From assembly GCA_900315145.1 (NCBI GenBank), contig OMYE01000001.1, positions 1-64,000 of the forward strand: a DNA stretch of 64,000 bases, given 5' to 3'. This DNA comes from an uncultured Pseudomonadota bacterium (GTDB taxonomy: Bacteria > Pseudomonadota > Gammaproteobacteria > Enterobacterales > Succinivibrionaceae). The translations under genes were made by a program, and so were the position numbers. Numbering within the stretch: the stretch's first letter is position 1; each line of letters begins with the position of its first letter. This document shows positions 49,921 to 58,095 of this stretch, one piece after another. The notes below the pieces were generated by a model. The model saw only the letters and a list, made by a program, of their open reading frames with translations, did no database searches and was not told the DNA's origin.

Positions 49921-50211
49921 ATCTATATCTTAGCACTAACATTTGGTCTTTAACTATAATCCCGCATTCCGGATGCTGAATCATAGTTCCGGCACCAAAG
50001 GTTTTCTTCCGATAAAAGCTCTGTTTCCCTGTCCCAGAATCACAGATAAAATATAATAGATACACGATCTAGGGCACGACCAAACCAGTGGTTCACTGCA
50101 GATTCGATACCTACCGTCTCTTATTCAGGCAAAGTATATAAGAAAAAAATAAGCACAGGATCTGTAACACCATTCCTTCTACCGGTCTTGAAATTTTACT
50201 GTTTTACGAAC
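49921..50211. other. Spacer between gapA and htpX
   Basis: Convergent gene ends with their terminators flank about 290 bases in which I see no gene or clear structure. Confidence 0.4.
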
Positions 50212-50243
50212 AAAAAAAATGCGCAGTTAAACAGTCTGCGCAT
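50212..50243 (-). terminator. Terminator of htpX
   Basis: On the minus strand ATGCGCAG and CTGCGCAT pair around a nine-base loop and are followed by a run of T, 28 bases past the stop. Confidence 0.85.
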
Positions 50244-50270
50244 GTTATTAAAAACTCAATACCTTTAGGA

Positions 50271-51161
50271 TTATTTAAGCTTCTGAAGTGCAGCAATACG
50301 ATCCTCAAGTGAAGGATGAGTTGCAAAAAGTCCACCTAAATTAAAGCTACTGATACAAAGAGCCTGAACTGTTTTTGAACTGTTCATTTCTCCTTCACTT
50401 GGCTTAGTTTCACCTCCAAGAGCACTCAAAGCCGAAATCATTCCTTCTGCACCTACAGCCTCAGCCGAGCCGGCATCAGCACGATACTCTCTCCATCTGG
50501 AGAACCAGGATACCACCATAGCTCCCAGGAATCCGAAAAGCAGCTGACAGACAATGTAAACAGGCCCACTTATTGCTGAAGACGATCCCCTTCTGCCATT
50601 ATTATTACTCATGGCAGCCGCTATAACGGTGGCAAGAACACTGGAAATAACCATTACAAAGGTATTCACAACACCCTGAATAAGAGTCATAGTTACCATA
50701 TCACCATTTGAGACGTGACTCATTTCATGACCTAATACGGCTTCAACCTGTCTCTTATTCATTTTTTCAAGCAGTCCGGTAGATACGGCAACTAAAGCAC
50801 TGTTGCGATTCCAGCCGGTAGCAAAGGCGTTCATGGTGCGGGAAGGATAAATACCGACTTCCGGCATATCTACATCCTTCTTTTTGGCAAGTTGCGCCAC
50901 AGTTTCAACAAGCCATTTTTCAGCTTCATTCTGCGGATAACTGATTACCTGTACACGCATTGATCTCTTGACACTATATTTTGAGGCGAAGAGACTGATG
51001 AGTGAACCACCTATACCTAATACAGCCATGATACCCATGTACGGAATAAGCTCAGATGCACTTATAGGCACTCCGACAAAAGCACAACCTAAATAGATTG
51101 TAAAACCGCCTACAACAAGAATTCCTAATACTGTTAAAAAATATACTACTAGTCTAATCAT
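50271..51161 (-). CDS. htpX: Membrane metalloprotease HtpX
   Basis: An M48 zinc protease of the inner membrane that helps remove misfolded membrane proteins. Two N-terminal membrane segments (about 2-25 and 35-58) precede the zinc motif VLGHEMSHVSNGD, two further hydrophobic stretches (LIQGVVNTFVMVISSVLATVIA and VYIVCQLLFGFLGAMVVSWF), and the third ligand region REYRADAGSAEAVG. At 296 residues it matches E. coli HtpX. GAGGTT lies right before the ATG. Monocistronic. Heat or envelope stress control is typical for the family but no site is visible here. Confidence 0.96.
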   Translation of the reverse strand: MIRLVVYFLTVLGILVVGGFTIYLGCAFVGVPISASELIPYMGIMAVLGIGGSLISLFASKYSVKRSMRVQVISYPQNEAEKWLVETVAQLAKKKDVDMPEVGIYPSRTMNAFATGWNRNSALVAVSTGLLEKMNKRQVEAVLGHEMSHVSNGDMVTMTLIQGVVNTFVMVISSVLATVIAAAMSNNNGRRGSSSAISGPVYIVCQLLFGFLGAMVVSWFSRWREYRADAGSAEAVGAEGMISALSALGGETKPSEGEMNSSKTVQALCISSFNLGGLFATHPSLEDRIAALQKLK

Positions 51162-51294
51162 TCATAACCTCAAATATTATCATTTTATCTGATAGTAATT
51201 CTGCAATGTTTACACAATACGCCATTCATTATAATTTATAAAGACTTTGTTACGCAGAAGACTTAAAATTGCCCGATTAATCCTTTTAAAACTG

Positions 51295-51969
51295 TTATCC
51301 TATTAAAAGAGCCTCATTAAGATTATGTCCGGCTTCGGTAAATGAATGAGCCGGTTCATAAAAAACCTCCCCTAAAAACGGACAGTCGAGCATTCCTTTA
51401 AGAGTATCAAGATTCTCCTCATAATAAGGCATCACCTGAGGCCCGGGGGTATTGGCTATAAATCCCTTAATCCGGTATCCTCTGCTGCGTATATCATTAA
51501 CGGTAAGCAGAGCGTGGTTCAGGCAGCCTAGCTTCATCCCCACCACAACAATTATCTCCATTTTTTTCAGGGAAGGCCACGAAGGAAGCACCTCTGTTTG
51601 TGAAACCGGCAGCATCCAGCCTCCGGCTCCTTCCGTAATAATCACATCAGCATTACTCTCCTCAGCCTTAATGAGCCCGGCATCCAGCCCTGAAAAGGTA
51701 ATGGGAATATTCTGCTTCATAGAGGCAATATGCGGTGCTATAGGCTCTTCAAACGCATAAGCAGTAATATCCATAGGGTTAAGAGAAATACCGGAAGCCG
51801 CAATATGACTTGTTAAATCCGCATTCTCTCCGTTTTCAAAACCGGCAACTACTGGTTTATAAGGCCTTACCGTCAGACCGTTTTTTCTTAAAACAGACGT
51901 TACCACACAGGCGCAAAATGTTTTACCGACATCGGTATCGGTTCCCGTTACAAAATAATACTTACTCAT
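51295..51969 (-). CDS. bioD: Dethiobiotin synthetase
   Basis: ATP-dependent carboxylase that closes the ureido ring of dethiobiotin from 7,8-diaminopelargonic acid and CO2. The P-loop GTDTDVGKT is at residues 8-16, the substrate lysine lies in RPYKPVVAG, and the VIITEGAGGWMLPV strand matches the E(G)AGG motif. The 224-residue length is standard. It is alone: none of bioA, bioB, bioF or bioC is adjacent and no BirA operator is evident upstream, so the rest of the pathway is elsewhere. Confidence 0.94.
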   Translation of the reverse strand: MSKYYFVTGTDTDVGKTFCACVVTSVLRKNGLTVRPYKPVVAGFENGENADLTSHIAASGISLNPMDITAYAFEEPIAPHIASMKQNIPITFSGLDAGLIKAEESNADVIITEGAGGWMLPVSQTEVLPSWPSLKKMEIIVVVGMKLGCLNHALLTVNDIRSRGYRIKGFIANTPGPQVMPYYEENLDTLKGMLDCPFLGEVFYEPAHSFTEAGHNLNEALLIG

Positions 51970-52273
51970 TTCCGTTCCAGCTGTTCTGCTAATGTTAATT
52001 ATATGGTCATGCCATTCAGTTCATGCCGTTTAGAGGCAATACTCCACCGTCTGCCACTGAGGTTCATTTTGTCCTTGATAAGCCCCGTCTCCTGAGAAAA
52101 ACCCGTAATAAGGCATTATTGTGACCGGACACTGCATATTATCCCGCAGTTTTTCATTCAAAATGAACTAAATATTTTTAATAACTCTCAAATATCTATA
52201 GAAGAATAGATAATTTTCATGACATTTTATCTTCTTTCATGCATATTTAATATGCAGTACGGAGTGCTATCTT
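51970..52273. other. Divergent promoter region, bioD/52274 gene
   Basis: 304 bases between divergent genes, AT-rich to the right. No operator or RNA structure recognised. Confidence 0.4.
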
Positions 52274-53233
52274 ATGCAAGGCATTATTATTAAACTTCCT
52301 CAGAAAAGCAGTATTGGCATAATATTAGGTTATGACTTCAACCGCTATGTATTTTCCATTGATGATGTGGATCCCAGGTTAAAGCCGGCCATTTCTGACG
52401 AGGTTGATTTTACACCATATTCCGGCAACAGGAACAGAATATGTCACCCGCTTCATAAGTCTGCACATATAAACAGCATTGTTCATTATGTTTTTCCGGA
52501 AGACTGCAATAATATTAAACTGAGTCCGCTGTACTCCCCGAAAAAACTGAAGATCATTTTCAGTTCAAAAAGCTATCTGATACGCGGGGAAGGAGCGTCC
52601 AGGGAGCAGGCTTTAGAGGCCATGACAACTCTGGCCCGTAAGTCCGGATTTACAGCAGTTACCGATCTCACGATTCAAACAAAATACCGCCGTTACCTCA
52701 ATGATATTATCTATGTTTTTGAGGGGATTCCGGCTATTGACTCATCTCTTATTCAAACCGTGGATCTTAAAGCCGTCGATTTAAAAAATCACAATACTAC
52801 CGCAGAGAGCATAAATAAAGATAATGCCGAGACCGCCGGAAACACTGCTGATAACTCAGCAGCCCCAGATATTCCACAACATGAAGGAAGATCATTTTTA
52901 ATGGAAAAAGCCCGCCCGATTGTCAGAACCATTAAAATCAATGATATGGAGCACCGGGTATTCCTTCATCCGGCCGATATCAAAAAAATATCCCCGAATA
53001 CTGTTAAAAAATACGTTCTGCGCATGATTATGTTTGTGATTATGCTGCTCCTGCTGCCTCTGTGGATGAAAACCATCTTCTCCTCAGAAGATCTGGTTTA
53101 TGCTTATATAAGTCTTGTAGCGGGGATCTTTATCGAAACTGTTCTCGCCATAATCTCCTACTACATATTCCCGCACTCAAACTGCAGCTATTTCATCCGC
53201 AGAACTTTTGTGCCACCGGTATTCTTTCTCTAA
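52274..53233 (+). CDS. Membrane protein with OB-like N-terminus, unknown role
   Basis: A 319-residue protein without an assigned family. Residues 10-50 (IGIILGYDFNRYVFSIDDVDPRLKPAISDEVDF) read like a small cold-shock/OB-type beta domain of the kind fused to membrane regions in other bacteria. Residues 95-155 (REQALEAMTTLARKSGFTAVTDLTIQTKYR) look like an alpha/beta domain reminiscent of YbjQ-type folds. A disordered linker follows, then two C-terminal membrane helices (about 255-275 and 280-300). GGAGTG lies eight bases before the ATG. The domain suggestions are by eye only. It is monocistronic and shares a bidirectional terminator with the convergent YdgA-like gene. Confidence 0.65.
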   Translation: MQGIIIKLPQKSSIGIILGYDFNRYVFSIDDVDPRLKPAISDEVDFTPYSGNRNRICHPLHKSAHINSIVHYVFPEDCNNIKLSPLYSPKKLKIIFSSKSYLIRGEGASREQALEAMTTLARKSGFTAVTDLTIQTKYRRYLNDIIYVFEGIPAIDSSLIQTVDLKAVDLKNHNTTAESINKDNAETAGNTADNSAAPDIPQHEGRSFLMEKARPIVRTIKINDMEHRVFLHPADIKKISPNTVKKYVLRMIMFVIMLLLLPLWMKTIFSSEDLVYAYISLVAGIFIETVLAIISYYIFPHSNCSYFIRRTFVPPVFFL

Positions 53234-53256
53234 TTCCTATGGTAAAGTTAAACTTA

Positions 53257-53287
53257 AAAAGCCCGTTTCTTAAAGAAACGGGCTTTT
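53257..53287. terminator. Bidirectional terminator
   Basis: AAAAGCCCGTTTC-TTAAA-GAAACGGGCTTTT, a 13-base-pair stem with T-runs in both directions, serves the membrane protein gene on the left and the YdgA-like gene on the right. Confidence 0.9.
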
Positions 53288-53366
53288 ATTTATATTGTTT
53301 CTACCTCTGATAACTGCTGACGGGCATACTCAATAACCGGAGTCAAGGTACCGTCAGGCAGAATGA

Positions 53367-54677
53367 TTAAAGGAAGTTCTCCATATTGATTTCAGCACCA
53401 TTGGCATTAATCTTGCCGTTCTTTATGGTTACTGTAGCAGTGTAGGTATCATTTTCAAACTTCAGATACTTCATCATAACCAGACTGTCCAGGAATGCTG
53501 ATGCGGACTTATCGTAAACATCAAGAAGCTTCTTGCTGGCTGCGAATTCAATATTCACATCATGCTCCTCCATTATGCTTTCCACCCCCTTGGACGCTAC
53601 ACTGACGTCAAGCTTAAGATCACCGTGACTGGTTTTGATACTGTTGTCAGTACGGGCATCAACAACCTGATCCTTCATCATTTCTTCAATCATGGAATCG
53701 CTGTCAGTACCATCGCTGCTGTTTAACATATCAGAAATAAGCTTTATGTTCTTATCGGTTATCTTATTTAATACCAGCTGATGATCAATGCTGTTGATTA
53801 CATAATCCTTAGGAAGGGTCAGACCGCCGGAAAGACTTTCACTTAACTTGTTGAATTTAAAACCGGAGATTTTAATGTTAGTGGTAAGAGCTGATTCATT
53901 AGCCTTTTTCTGGGTATTTTCAAGAGAGAATCCTAAAACTGCGCTGTCAACACTGACTCCCAGCTCTTCAGTGTCAACAACAATGTTGCTTAAAGTCAGG
54001 TCTGAACGGTTCATAAAGGAAAGCATTATTCCTTCACCGTTGCTCTTAACACTGCCGATGCTGATATTGTTCTTCTTTTCAGTATCGTAGCACTTTACAA
54101 AATCCAGACCGCTCTTCTGAGGAATAGCGGAGGCACCGCCGGTGAGGTATTCAACAACCTTAGTGTACTCTCTTTCAATCTGCTCCTTGGTAAAGCGGGA
54201 ATCAGCTCTGTAGGTACCGACATCACAGTTAAAATCCTCATCCTTAACTTTAAAGGAGAAAGGCTTGTTTTCAAAAGTTACTGTTCCTAATGCGGAAAGA
54301 TAATCGAAATCAAAGAAGCCCTTGTTCTCAGGATACTGCTTAATTTCAATATATTCATTAAGCTTCTTGAAGAATGATGATTCATAATCCACTGCAAACT
54401 CTGAATGAGATCCCTTGATGGAGAATGAGGTATTCATATTAACTACGATTTCATACGGTTTTTCATCATTCAGATCAACCTTAACGACGATTTTATCCTT
54501 TCTGTCTGAATATCCTTTTTCAACATTCTCATAGGAGACATTCGGATTGGAACTCATCTTGTTCAGAGTTTCCTCGAAAGTCTTCTGACCGGCGTAAACT
54601 GATACGGGCTGGGCGGCACTTGCCACAGTAATACCGGCTGCAACAGCTGTAAGAGCCAGTTTAGTGATAGTTTTCAT
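53367..54677 (-). CDS. YdgA/DUF945-like exported protein
   Basis: A 436-residue exported protein with a signal peptide (KTITKLALTAVAAGITVASA, cleavage near residue 29). The long beta-rich mature part with repeating amphipathic strands (SIKGSHSEFAVDYESSFFKKLNEYIEI; FDFDYLSALGTVTFENKPFSFK) resembles the DUF945/YdgA family of periplasmic proteins, which has an AsmA-like or bridge-like appearance and no settled function. AAGGAG lies ten bases before the ATG. It is downstream of tyrA on the same strand with 170 bases between; co-transcription is uncertain. Confidence 0.75.
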   Translation of the reverse strand: MKTITKLALTAVAAGITVASAAQPVSVYAGQKTFEETLNKMSSNPNVSYENVEKGYSDRKDKIVVKVDLNDEKPYEIVVNMNTSFSIKGSHSEFAVDYESSFFKKLNEYIEIKQYPENKGFFDFDYLSALGTVTFENKPFSFKVKDEDFNCDVGTYRADSRFTKEQIEREYTKVVEYLTGGASAIPQKSGLDFVKCYDTEKKNNISIGSVKSNGEGIMLSFMNRSDLTLSNIVVDTEELGVSVDSAVLGFSLENTQKKANESALTTNIKISGFKFNKLSESLSGGLTLPKDYVINSIDHQLVLNKITDKNIKLISDMLNSSDGTDSDSMIEEMMKDQVVDARTDNSIKTSHGDLKLDVSVASKGVESIMEEHDVNIEFAASKKLLDVYDKSASAFLDSLVMMKYLKFENDTYTATVTIKNGKINANGAEINMENFL

Positions 54678-54847
54678 CTTTTCATTACTCCTTGCAGGTT
54701 ATTATGATACCGTCAGCAGTATAACCAGCATCCATGCTCACGGTCTTTATATTTGCATATTCCGCAGACTGAAGCCTTACATGATTTCCGCTTCTGCTAC
54801 CACCGTTATGCCGGAGGTATTCAGTCCGGGGATATTTCATAAAATTA

Positions 54848-55969
54848 TTAACTTACTTTTGCATCATGCATCTTGGCAATCAGTCTTCTGCTCTCTTCCA
54901 TAAAGCTTTCAGCGAGCGGACCGAAGAAATCCTTGGTCATACTGAACTGACGGATAAACTCCTCTCTGTCCCCCTTCTTCAGCAGTTCAATAGAATTCTG
55001 AATCTCCCTGCTGTAACGCTCAATTATTTCAATATTGCGTCTGTTAGAGAGAATTATATCAGCGTAGAGCACCGGATCCTGGGCAAAAAGACGTCCGACC
55101 ATCATAAGTTCCATATGATAAATCGGCGAGCTTAACGCCATCAGAGTATTTAAATCAGGATTCTCTCTGGCCATAAATACGCCGTAGCAGAATGTAGTGA
55201 AATGTCTTAAGGCCTGAATATAGCTCATGGCCTCGTCATGCTCACTGGCGGTATATTTGCGCACCAGAGCCCCCCAGAGAGTCATCTGATCAATAACCCA
55301 GGCGGATTTTTCAGGAGAACGGCCTTCAACGGCAATTATAAGCTGCTTGGCCATATTGGAAATATCAGGTCCGAACATCGGATGCAGACCGAGTACCGGG
55401 CCCTGATGCACCTCGTGCATAATATTCATCGGCAGGGTCTTCACGGAAGTGAAATCCGCGAGCACACAGTCATCACTCAGCAGGCCTTTAAGCTTTCTCA
55501 TTACCTCCTCGGTGACATCAATAGGCACACAGACAATCACCAGTCCGGCACCGGCAAAAATCTCCGCAGATCTGTCCCAGTCCCGGTGTCCCATTACCTC
55601 AACACTGTATCCTGACGCCATGAAAAGACGGGTGAATATTCTGCCGATTCCGCCGCGACCGCCGATTATCACGATTTTTCTGACATCCGGATTAACGCAC
55701 TTGAAACCTACATCATTCTCCGCACCGTATGACTCTCTCATTACGCGTCTCAGCACATCTTCAGCAAGATCCGGATTAAGTCCGAGCTCCTCAGCCTGAC
55801 TGCGGCGCTTCGCAATCAGTGAAAGTTCTCTTTCCGGAACATATACCGGGGTACCCTCTTTACTTTTAATCTGTCCAACCTGCTTCACCAAATCAAGGCG
55901 TCTGCGCAATACTTTTAACAGCTCACTGTCATTCTGATCAATCTGAGCCCTTACTTCATCTAAAGTCAT
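54848..55969 (-). CDS. tyrA: Chorismate mutase/prephenate dehydrogenase
   Basis: Bifunctional enzyme of tyrosine synthesis: chorismate to prephenate, then NAD+-dependent oxidative decarboxylation to 4-hydroxyphenylpyruvate. Residues 1-85 are the AroQ mutase helix bundle (TLDEVRAQIDQNDSELLKVLRRRLDLVKQVG; VYVPERE). The dehydrogenase starts with the nucleotide-binding VIIGGRGGIGRIFTRLF near residue 100 and includes VLGLHPMFGPD and the tyrosine-sensitive helical domain. The 373-residue length and domain order match enteric TyrA. It lies 98 bases after mlaA on the same strand; whether the two share a transcript is unclear. Confidence 0.96.
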   Translation of the reverse strand: MTLDEVRAQIDQNDSELLKVLRRRLDLVKQVGQIKSKEGTPVYVPERELSLIAKRRSQAEELGLNPDLAEDVLRRVMRESYGAENDVGFKCVNPDVRKIVIIGGRGGIGRIFTRLFMASGYSVEVMGHRDWDRSAEIFAGAGLVIVCVPIDVTEEVMRKLKGLLSDDCVLADFTSVKTLPMNIMHEVHQGPVLGLHPMFGPDISNMAKQLIIAVEGRSPEKSAWVIDQMTLWGALVRKYTASEHDEAMSYIQALRHFTTFCYGVFMARENPDLNTLMALSSPIYHMELMMVGRLFAQDPVLYADIILSNRRNIEIIERYSREIQNSIELLKKGDREEFIRQFSMTKDFFGPLAESFMEESRRLIAKMHDAKVS

Positions 55970-56067
55970 ATCTTTTCGTTTTTTCGTTTTAAATCTTAAT
56001 AAATTAAATCAAGCTAATCTTTTGCAATGGATACCGGAAAACCGGATGAGCATAATTTACCGGAAGG

Positions 56068-56901
56068 CTATTCCGAATCAATCTCATCCATATAATCCTC
56101 CAGATTCTCGTCAATCTTTTCCGGCTGTGCCTGAGCCTCTTTACCTGACACCAGACCTTCCTCATACATGAGATAGAAATCTCTCGCCTGAAGATAAGGA
56201 TCAAGAGAGTTAGACAGCACCTCATCCTGATCCAGAACTGCCGCTCTGCTGTCGACGGCATTAAAGCCCCAGAAGATGAGGTTTGCCCAGTAAGGGAAAT
56301 AGGTGAACGGGAAATACAGTGTATCGACGGTACTGCCGATATAGCTGCGGTAGGTACCGATACCGAGACCAGGAACCACTACATAGGCGCCCTGATCCAC
56401 CCCCCATCTGCCGAGAACGGTATCCATGGTCATACGCTTTCTTTCCATGCCCATGAATTTGGCCACATCAATACATCCGGCAAGACCGATGGTGGAGTTG
56501 ATACCGAAACGTACGGCACTGATACCGCTGTCCACCGGCTCCCATACCAGAAGATTGTTTACGGTGTTGTTGACTTCTCTTAAATTCTGATAAACATTGG
56601 AAAGACATACACGAACCACTTCCGGAACATAATCAACGTAGGCAATGGATACCGGTCGAAGGAGATTCTTATCTAAAAAATCGTAGTTAACCGTCCAGCC
56701 TATCTTCCGGTTAGGTGTTCCGTACACATCCAGAGCATCCCCGGGGAGATATTCATAACCATAGGTATAATCCCTGTCGATATTCACTACATTACGGGGG
56801 GACATAATACTTACGGAAGATCTCGAAGCCATAGCTGATTCCGAAGCTAATAAAGTAATACCGGCTGCCGCCAGCACTAATGAATATCTAACAGGCTTCA
56901 T
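56068..56901 (-). CDS. mlaA: MlaA/VacJ-family protein without a lipobox
   Basis: Outer-membrane component of the Mla phospholipid transport pathway, which removes phospholipids from the outer leaflet. Family motifs are present: YLPGDALDVYGTPNRKIGWTVNYDF near the start, VNNLLVW, RFGINSTIGLAGCIDVAKFMG, GVDQGAYVVVPGLGIGTYRS. The signal peptide (SLVLAAAGITLLASESAMA) has no cysteine at its end, so unlike most MlaA this one should be processed by ordinary signal peptidase and not lipidated. The helical ring can hold it in the membrane. No other mla genes are nearby. GAGGT precedes the ATG. Confidence 0.92.
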   Translation of the reverse strand: MKPVRYSLVLAAAGITLLASESAMASRSSVSIMSPRNVVNIDRDYTYGYEYLPGDALDVYGTPNRKIGWTVNYDFLDKNLLRPVSIAYVDYVPEVVRVCLSNVYQNLREVNNTVNNLLVWEPVDSGISAVRFGINSTIGLAGCIDVAKFMGMERKRMTMDTVLGRWGVDQGAYVVVPGLGIGTYRSYIGSTVDTLYFPFTYFPYWANLIFWGFNAVDSRAAVLDQDEVLSNSLDPYLQARDFYLMYEEGLVSGKEAQAQPEKIDENLEDYMDEIDSE

Positions 56902-57222
56902 AATGAATACCTCAATATAGCAAATTTACACCACGGTTTGACGTTTAGCCGTCACTCCTCCCCTATTATACTTTATTTTTATGAGTTCCGTTATTTATTA
57001 GCACTAAGCTTTTCAGTAAAGATAACGTTTTTTCATGCATAAAATTTGATTATTGCTCATTAAGTATTATAATTATAAGGAAGAGAATAAAAGTTACATA
57101 TTATCAATAGTTAAAATATTGCAGTTTTAAACAGTCAGAACCTGCCGCCCCTGCCGGTGGTGATTATAACCTGGCTAAAGGAACAGGCATCTGAGGTCAT
57201 AAACGAAAGAAGGATAACTACC
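56902..57222. other. Divergent promoter region, mlaA/57223 gene
   Basis: AT-rich, 321 bases between divergent genes. No structure or operator stands out. An in-frame extension of the right-hand gene to 57157 is not used because the ATG at 57223 starts a signal peptide with AAGGA ahead. Confidence 0.4.
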
Positions 57223-57747
57223 ATGTATAAAATAATACTGAAAACGGCTGTTACCGCCCTCGTCCTGTTTTCCGCCACAGTTACCATTGGCAGTGAAATA
57301 CCGGGGGTTACGTCATCCGCTTATAAGGAAAGCTCCGCATACCCTGCGGATGATTCAGCTGTTATCACCGGAGATGCCATGATAAGCACCGCCATGAAAG
57401 TCTTTAAAGACACAGGCAGTGAATTCCTGCTTGCCGCAAATCATACAACGGTGTACCGTGATCGATACGGCAACAAGGTAGGAACCGCCTCCTCCGACGG
57501 TAACGGCCACACGGTTTACCGGGACAGGTACGGTAACAAAACAGGATCTGCAGTAACTGACAGAACAGGAAGAACCACCATACGGGACAGATACGGCAAT
57601 AAGGTAGGAACGGCCACTACCGATTCACGAGGCAGATCTGTGATAAGAGACAGATACGGCAACAAGGTGGGAACCGTTGAATCCGACAGACGCGGTAAAG
57701 TAACGGTAAGAGACAGATACGGACGTAAAACTGCAGAAAGCAGATAA
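57223..57747 (+). CDS. Exported protein with DRYGNKxG repeats
   Basis: A 174-residue exported protein of unknown function. The signal peptide (YKIILKTAVTALVLFSATVT) is followed by a 50-residue linker, then four tandem 21-residue repeats (57454-57705) with core RDRYGNKVGT and a Gly-rich turn about ten residues later, plus a partial fifth. Each repeat would form two beta strands with a turn, so the tail may be a beta-solenoid or fibre. It is strongly basic from the Arg/Lys in each unit. Cell-surface or nucleic-acid/polysaccharide binding are both possible. Start chosen from the signal peptide and AAGGA. Convergent with the FhlB-like gene. Confidence 0.75.
   Translation: MYKIILKTAVTALVLFSATVTIGSEIPGVTSSAYKESSAYPADDSAVITGDAMISTAMKVFKDTGSEFLLAANHTTVYRDRYGNKVGTASSDGNGHTVYRDRYGNKTGSAVTDRTGRTTIRDRYGNKVGTATTDSRGRSVIRDRYGNKVGTVESDRRGKVTVRDRYGRKTAESR
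57454..57744 (+). repeat. 63-bp coding tandem repeat
   Basis: Four full 63-base units (57454, 57517, 57580, 57643) and a partial copy from 57706 encode the 21-residue repeat. Units differ at many silent and some coding positions, so the array is older than simple slippage, yet the RDRYGNK core is retained in each. Confidence 0.85.
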
Positions 57748-57840
57748 CAGGACGTACTGCCAGAAAATAAATTTAATAAGACGTATAAGTATGAAAGTTC
57801 CGGCAGAGTATGACATATAAACGCTGTGTCAGCAGCCGGT

Positions 57841-58059
57841 TTATTTTTCATTAAGCTTTTTGACATAGGCGATAGTCTCGGCAATCACACTGTATACCCG
57901 GCTGTCGCTGTTCTTTTTCTGTTTGGTTTCCGATCTGTTGATGTCCGGATCCATACTCGGATGCATACTGTAACCGAGATCTGAAGCCATGGATACCACA
58001 TCGTCGGAAATCTTTTCCCTGACCTCTAAAGAGGCAGGTTCCCTGTTTTCATCTTTCAT
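57841..58059 (-). CDS. FhlB-like small protein (FlhB C-terminal homologue)
   Basis: A 72-residue protein resembling the free-standing homologues of the C-terminal domain of the flagellar export switch FlhB. The pattern of a helix with VREKISDDVVSMASDLGYSM, an acidic loop, and then SRVYSVIAETIAYVKKLNE matches FlhB-C (ALY.aVAEILA.v..). The autocleavage NPTH site of true FlhB lies upstream of this part and is absent. AGGAAAA lies before the ATG. It directly follows the long FliK-like gene (36 bases), as in the ylqG-ylqH type pair of other bacteria. Role unknown; the pair is not within a flagellar locus here. Confidence 0.7.
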   Translation of the reverse strand: MKDENREPASLEVREKISDDVVSMASDLGYSMHPSMDPDINRSETKQKKNSDSRVYSVIAETIAYVKKLNEK

Positions 58060-58095
58060 AATTTTTCCTGAGTCAAACCAAACATCCTCAGTCCC

